Assembly: GCA_016711095.1 (NCBI GenBank)
Contig: JADJTP010000002.1
Coordinates: forward strand, 310,001 to 374,000
Direction of reading: 5' to 3'
Source: Actinomycetales bacterium
Lineage (GTDB): Bacteria; Actinomycetota; Actinomycetes; Actinomycetales; Dermatophilaceae
DNA: 64,000 nucleotides
Part shown: in pieces, positions 60,734 to 64,000 of the stretch
How positions within the stretch are numbered: position 1 is the stretch's first letter
Layout: each line of letters begins with the position of its first letter
Program-made: the position numbers and the translations under genes
The notes under the pieces: generated by a model
What the model was told of the DNA's origin: nothing
The model's database searches: none
Seen by the model: only the letters and a program-made list of their open reading frames with translations

Positions 60734-61774
60734 TCACAGCAGCGGGGTGTCTTCATCCGTCGGCGCCACCATCTGCTCCTCGGGCAGGCCCGCCGCCTCG
60801 GCCTTGCGGTCGCGTGCGGACTTCCACAGGCTGGCCACCGTGGTCACACCCAGGATGAGCACGATCGCGCCGAGCGACACCGAGATGGGGATGTCGGGGA
60901 CGCTGTGCACCGGCATACCACCGTTGATGAAGGGCAGGTTGTTCTCGTGCACGGCGTGCAGCATGAGCTTGACGCCGATGAAGGCCAGCAGCACCGCCAA
61001 CCCGAGCGACAGATACACGAGCCGCTTGAGCAGACCGCCGATGAGGAAGTAGAGCTGGCGCAGCCCCATGAGAGCGAAGATGTTGGCCGTCAGGACGAGA
61101 TAGGGCTCCTTGGTCAGCCCATAGATCGCCGGGATGGAGTCGAGGGCGAAGAGCAGATCGGTCGTCCCGAGCGCGAGGATGACGATGAACATCGGCGTGA
61201 TGAGGCGCTTGCCGTCCTGAACGACAGTCAGCTTCGTCCCCTGGAACTCGCTCGTCGCCGAGAACTTGCGTTCGACGAACATGAGCAGCCGGTTCTCCTC
61301 GTATTCCTCGTCGTCGCTCTCGCCCTCCCTGGCGAGCTTGACCGCCGTGTAGATGAGGAATGCCCCGAAGATGTAGAAGACCCAGGCATAGGAGTTGATG
61401 ACAGCCGCGCCGAGCGCGATGAACACCCCGCGAAGAATGATGGCGATGACGATGCCGACGAGCAGGGCCGATTGCTGCAGCCGCTCAGGGACCCGGAACT
61501 TGGCCATGATGAGCAGGAACACGAAGAGGTTGTCCACGGACAGCGAATACTCGGTAAGCCAGCCGGCATAGAACTCACCGGCGTAGCGGCCGCCCCACTC
61601 CCACCACACGAAGAGCCCGAAGATCAGCGCCATGGAGACATAGAAGACGAGGTATGCCGTGCACTCGCGCATCGACGGCACATGTGGCCGCCGTCCGACG
61701 ATGATGACGTCGGAGAGCAGGGCAAGGGTCATGGCGCTGATGGTGATCCACCAGACGAGCGAACTGACCTCCAC
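60734..61774 (-). CDS. TerC family membrane protein (Alx-like)
   Basis: 346 residues, about nine membrane segments. EYSLSVDNLFVFLLIM and LFALDSIPAIYGLT carry the paired acidic residues of TerC/Alx proteins, which export Mn2+ or other metals and may help metalation of secreted proteins. A charged loop (SDDEEYEEN) divides the two halves. GTG at 61774 after GGAAGGTG. I looked for a yybP-ykoY Mn riboswitch upstream and did not see a convincing one. Confidence 0.88.
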   Translation of the reverse strand: MEVSSLVWWITISAMTLALLSDVIIVGRRPHVPSMRECTAYLVFYVSMALIFGLFVWWEWGGRYAGEFYAGWLTEYSLSVDNLFVFLLIMAKFRVPERLQQSALLVGIVIAIILRGVFIALGAAVINSYAWVFYIFGAFLIYTAVKLAREGESDDEEYEENRLLMFVERKFSATSEFQGTKLTVVQDGKRLITPMFIVILALGTTDLLFALDSIPAIYGLTKEPYLVLTANIFALMGLRQLYFLIGGLLKRLVYLSLGLAVLLAFIGVKLMLHAVHENNLPFINGGMPVHSVPDIPISVSLGAIVLILGVTTVASLWKSARDRKAEAAGLPEEQMVAPTDEDTPLL

Positions 61775-61912
61775 GAAGGCACCTTCCGGTCGCGCCAGGC
61801 CGCGCGGACGGCGGCAGAGAAGGAGGCCCACCCTCCTGAGTTCGGGATACTACCCCGTCACCCGCCGTGCCCTCAGTGCTCAGCTCGCGCGATGTCGCAT
61901 TCAGCGGGGCAA

Positions 61913-61952
61913 CGGTCAGGGGCGTTGTCTGGCGGTCAGGGGCGTTGTCTGG
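61913..61952 (+). repeat. 20-bp tandem duplication at the end of the MmcQ/YjbR gene
   Basis: CGGTCAGGGGCGTTGTCTGG occurs at 61913-61932 and again at 61933-61952. The second copy contains the stop codon of the minus-strand gene, so the first looks like a duplication just past it. Confidence 0.9.
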
Positions 61953-62271
61953 CGGGCAGCCCGGCGACGACCGTCTCGTACGACTGGTCAACCGCCTCCA
62001 ACAGCTCGTCGTCGGGGATCGCGCCGCCCATCTGCAGAACGTTCCAGCCGTACCGTCCGATGTAGGGGCTCACCCTCGCGTCCTCGGGATAGCGCTTCAG
62101 CCACTCGTCGGCGTCGTCCCTGGAGCGCCCGAGCTTCAGGCCGACCGTCGTGGGTCCGGTAAAGGCGAAGATCTTGGGCCCGACCTTCGCGACGACGTCA
62201 CCTTCCCATGGCTCGTCTCGCCAGGCGCCGGGTTTGGCCAGGCAATAGGCGAGCAGCTCGTCGTGGGTCAC
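61936..62271 (-). CDS. MmcQ/YjbR family protein
   Basis: 111 residues. The fold starts MTHDELLAYCLAKPGAW and contains VVAKVGPKIFAFTGP and LQMGGAIPDDELLEAVDQSY. YjbR-like proteins are double-wing DNA-binding folds; target unknown. Leaderless GTG start (TAGCGT 6 nt upstream), whose -10 overlaps the stop of the NlpC gene. Confidence 0.87.
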   Translation of the reverse strand: MTHDELLAYCLAKPGAWRDEPWEGDVVAKVGPKIFAFTGPTTVGLKLGRSRDDADEWLKRYPEDARVSPYIGRYGWNVLQMGGAIPDDELLEAVDQSYETVVAGLPARQRP

Positions 62272-62277
62272 CCGATG

Positions 62278-62283
62278 ACGCTA
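62278..62283 (-). promoter_or_regulatory. -10 element, leaderless MmcQ gene
   Basis: TAGCGT on the minus strand lies 6 nt before the GTG at 62271 and includes the NlpC gene stop. Confidence 0.5.
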
Positions 62284-63084
62284 CTGCCCGACGGAGGGCA
62301 GCGGAAGTCGGCCGACGGCATACAGGGTGGCCCATCGCGGCGGGGACAGCGGCTCCTCGGTGAGCCGTCCTCCGGTCTCGCTGGCGTGGACCATGTGACC
62401 CGGCGCAACGACGATGCCGACGTGGTGGACGCCTGCCCCGGGCCGGGCGAAGAAGTAGAGGTCGCCTTCACGCTCTGACCCCACCGCAACCGGGTCTGCC
62501 GCCGCGTGTTGGTCGTCGGCGTCGCGAGGCACGACGACACCGAGGCTTCGCCATACGTGGTGGACCAAGCCGGAACAGTCGAAACCGAACGGGCTCAGGC
62601 CGCCCCAGAGATAGGGCAGACCGAGGTGTTCGCGGGCCAGACTCAGGACGCTCGGCACCGGCGAGCCCAGGGGTGAGGGGGATCGGCCAGGTCGGGAGAA
62701 GTCGTCTCGCACGAGGTGGGCGCGGCGAACCCAGCCCGGATAGCCACGCGGATCCTGTGTCGAGGGCTGCCAGGGCAACACGACCTGGACCCAATCGGCG
62801 TCCGGGTCGCCAGACACCACCACAGCAGGCTCGCCAGCGAGGGCCTGAGTGTCGACCCGGCCGTGCAGCCCGAGCCGCCCCCGACCGTCAGGCTTGCCCC
62901 GCTCATCCGCGTCGTCGGCCCCATCCGCACTGCCCAAGCCGTCAGCGTCGAGGGCGGCAAGCCATAGTTCCGGGTCTGGACTGTCCTGGACCGCAGGCTG
63001 GTCGACTGGGCGCGGCGCCGTCGGCGAGTTCCAGACGGTCGTCACATCGACCGCCACGCGCATGAGAGTCAGTCCGTGGGCCAC
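62281..63084 (-). CDS. NlpC/P60 family peptidase with SH3-like domain
   Basis: 267 residues: an N-terminal SH3-like region, then an NlpC/P60 (C40) domain with catalytic Cys in FGFDCSGLVHHVW (about 168) and His in VHHVGIVV and HASETGG. Such enzymes hydrolyse peptidoglycan stem peptides, but no signal peptide is seen, so it may be cytosolic and act on muropeptides like a YkfC-type recycling enzyme. Start GTG 63084 (CAGGAT 6 nt upstream); ATG 63063 possible. Confidence 0.85.
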   Translation of the reverse strand: MAHGLTLMRVAVDVTTVWNSPTAPRPVDQPAVQDSPDPELWLAALDADGLGSADGADDADERGKPDGRGRLGLHGRVDTQALAGEPAVVVSGDPDADWVQVVLPWQPSTQDPRGYPGWVRRAHLVRDDFSRPGRSPSPLGSPVPSVLSLAREHLGLPYLWGGLSPFGFDCSGLVHHVWRSLGVVVPRDADDQHAAADPVAVGSEREGDLYFFARPGAGVHHVGIVVAPGHMVHASETGGRLTEEPLSPPRWATLYAVGRLPLPSVGQ

Positions 63085-63104
63085 CGGGCCATCCTGGCAT
63101 GGCT

Positions 63105-63110
63105 GATACT
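63105..63110 (+). promoter_or_regulatory. -10 element, leaderless beta-lactamase-like gene
   Basis: GATACT lies 6 nt before the ATG at 63117. The -10 of the divergent NlpC gene (63091-63096) is 8 bp away, so the two promoters overlap. Confidence 0.5.
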
Positions 63111-63116
63111 GCGGGA

Positions 63117-63926
63117 ATGACGATCCAGACTCAGCACGCGGAGCTGACCGACCGCCTGGCCGGCATCGTCGCGGCGGCGCCCGGGCAGCTGTCTCTCGCC
63201 ATCCGGGCGGGTGACGGCTTCCGGTACGACCACGATTCCCAGCGGGTCGTGCCCAGCGCCAGCACGATCAAGGTCCCCCTTCTGCTGGCCTATCTCGCCT
63301 CGGGGATGCCGTGGGATCTGCCGGTGTCGCTCCCTCCGGCCGCCCAACGCGTCGGCGGCTGCGGACCGCTGTCGCTGCTGCCCTCGGTGACGAGACTGCC
63401 GGCTGGGGAACTGCTGCGTCTGATGATCGCCTTGTCCGACAACGATGCGACGAACGCGATTGTCGAGGTCGTCGGAGTCGGGGCGGTGTCGCGCCTGCTC
63501 TCCCGGGCGGGCGCACGGCATACGGCGATGCGTCGACGGATGATGGACACGACGGCGGCGGCGGCCGGACTCGAGAACGTGACCACTGCCGAAGATCTCG
63601 CCGAGCTCCTCGCCGCGGTGCGCGCCGGCGTGCTCCTGGAGCCGCGCGAGACCGCGATGGCCCTGGCCGTCATGCGCGAGCAGCAGTTCGACGAGGGACT
63701 GCCGGCCTTCCTGCCTGCTGAGGTGCACTGTGCGTCGAAGACCGGCAGCATCGATGGGGTCCGCCACGACATCGCCGTCATCGAGTTCGGCGACCGCTGG
63801 GTCGCGGTCGCGGCCCTCGCGACGGGCCTGCTCGACGCCGACGGAATCGACCGGGGGACAACGATCTACCCCACGTATGCCGCCATCGGAGCGGAAGTCT
63901 CCGCGCTCGTCAGGGTGCGCGGGTGA
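63117..63926 (+). CDS. Class A beta-lactamase-like serine hydrolase, no signal peptide
   Basis: 269 residues from the ATG at 63117. Active-site motifs: Ser-x-x-Lys (STIK, Ser about 49), SDN (107-109) and KTG (208-210). I do not see the usual deacylating Glu in an ExxxN omega loop, and there is no export signal, so it may not be a resistance enzyme. Divergent from a muropeptidase-like gene; a role in cell-wall peptide recycling is inference. Confidence 0.8.
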   Translation: MTIQTQHAELTDRLAGIVAAAPGQLSLAIRAGDGFRYDHDSQRVVPSASTIKVPLLLAYLASGMPWDLPVSLPPAAQRVGGCGPLSLLPSVTRLPAGELLRLMIALSDNDATNAIVEVVGVGAVSRLLSRAGARHTAMRRRMMDTTAAAAGLENVTTAEDLAELLAAVRAGVLLEPRETAMALAVMREQQFDEGLPAFLPAEVHCASKTGSIDGVRHDIAVIEFGDRWVAVAALATGLLDADGIDRGTTIYPTYAAIGAEVSALVRVRG

Positions 63927-63932
63927 CGCTGG

Positions 63933-64000
63933 TCAGTTGATCCCGACGATCGGCAGCCGCAGGGCAGCGGGAGCGTCTTCGGGCACGACCGGGCGTGCGG
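63933..64000 (-). CDS. C-terminal end of an unknown gene
   Basis: The frame ends ...PAALRLPIVGIN and TGA at 63933-63935, and runs off the right edge. 22 codons are visible; they look coding but no family can be named. Confidence 0.4.
   Translation of the reverse strand, partial: ARPVVPEDAPAALRLPIVGIN

Larger units (their letters stand above)
2091..63882. repeat. Dispersed octamer GTATGCCG (about 59 copies)
   Basis: Forward copies start at 2091, 3355, 4689, 4990, 6940, 8721, 11417, 12035, 13261, 15799, 16097, 17935, 20429, 24702, 25263, 25744, 27131, 33961, 38131, 39521, 43321, 46826, 52837, 53273, 54891, 56859, 59120, 59249, 61652, 63875. Reverse copies (CGGCATAC) start at 5947, 7593, 8884, 11427, 15468, 16387, 17161, 21034, 22887, 25252, 27504, 30788, 31085, 31411, 32015, 37798, 38697, 40419, 42884, 44301, 46139, 46934, 52823, 55851, 57736, 60296, 60911, 62316, 63516. 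Hand count; a few may be missed. About 2-3 are expected at this GC. It is not tied to gene strand and often forces the rare Ile codon ATA or the Tyr codon TAT. Confidence 0.85.

Noticed and set aside
61775..61900. Possible yybP-ykoY manganese riboswitch upstream of the TerC gene
   Set aside because: TerC genes often carry one, but the conserved junction sequences and paired arms could not be found; only a short GGAGG/CCTCC hairpin is visible.
1..64000. CRISPR arrays or phage genes
   Set aside because: No evenly spaced repeat array and no capsid, terminase or integrase-type genes found.

Overview
This is a high-GC (about 70 %) actinobacterial chromosome segment. Its gene content and order point to the Micrococcales, probably near Intrasporangiaceae/Dermatophilaceae. 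The pointers are an RNase HI-phosphatase fusion behind nif3 and a CdsZ-type zinc ribbon gene, a CoaE-GrpB fusion, DUF3052, DUF4439, DUF2530 and DUF4916 genes, a rimP-nusA-ylxR-infB-rbfA-truB-ribF run, and a homodimeric AceE pyruvate dehydrogenase. Genus is an inference; no rRNA is present.

Layout. 1-3.4 kb: fatty-acid synthesis genes fabD-fabH (fabH runs off the left edge) behind a PucR/FasR-type regulator. 3.4-9.9 kb: E. coli-type argG with an ARG-box-like operator, a frameshifted NYN-LOTUS gene, aceE, DUF3052, and an AhpE-like peroxiredoxin. 10-17 kb: an M20 amidohydrolase, tRNA-Val(UAC), nif3-like, zinc ribbon, RNase HI/phosphatase, hisF, a methyltransferase, ispG. 17-25.6 kb: an ECF sigma factor with a membrane partner, a Cu-only-SOD-like protein, a GNAT protein, a secreted alpha-amylase, a signal-less metal-receptor protein, proS, a coupled small ORF and a TSUP permease. 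25.7-31 kb: a YyaL/DUF255 gene followed by the only accessory island: a decayed IS3-like element, an IS256 fragment, a tail-to-tail HTH/RelE-type pair, and a second decayed copy of the yyaL 5' end. 31-40 kb: DUF4439 and the translation/transcription block. 40-48.8 kb: acyl-CoA synthetase, pcm, a B12-binding radical SAM protein, a NUDIX-like protein, a FAD-linked oxidase, acetyl-CoA hydrolase. 48.8-52.1 kb: Na+/H+ antiporter and multicopper oxidase. 52.2-64 kb: coaE-grpB, two alpha/beta hydrolases, uvrB, feoABC, EamA, TerC, MmcQ/YjbR, NlpC/P60, a class A beta-lactamase-like protein.

Two genome-scale signals stand out. First, the asymmetric octamer GTATGCCG (reverse CGGCATAC) occurs about 59 times (hand count 30 forward, 29 reverse), roughly once per kb against 2-3 expected from base composition. 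It is strand-balanced, lies in genes and between them, sits three times in tight inverted pairs, and is absent from the mobile island. Second, at least 14 genes have a TANNNT- or GATNNT-like -10 hexamer exactly 6-7 nt before the start codon, the signature of leaderless mRNAs; this also fixes many starts.

Many genes are translationally coupled through 1- or 4-nt overlaps, and convergent gene pairs usually share a compact bidirectional hairpin terminator. Tandem micro-repeats encode low-complexity linkers or tails in several proteins, and in one case explain a frameshift exactly.
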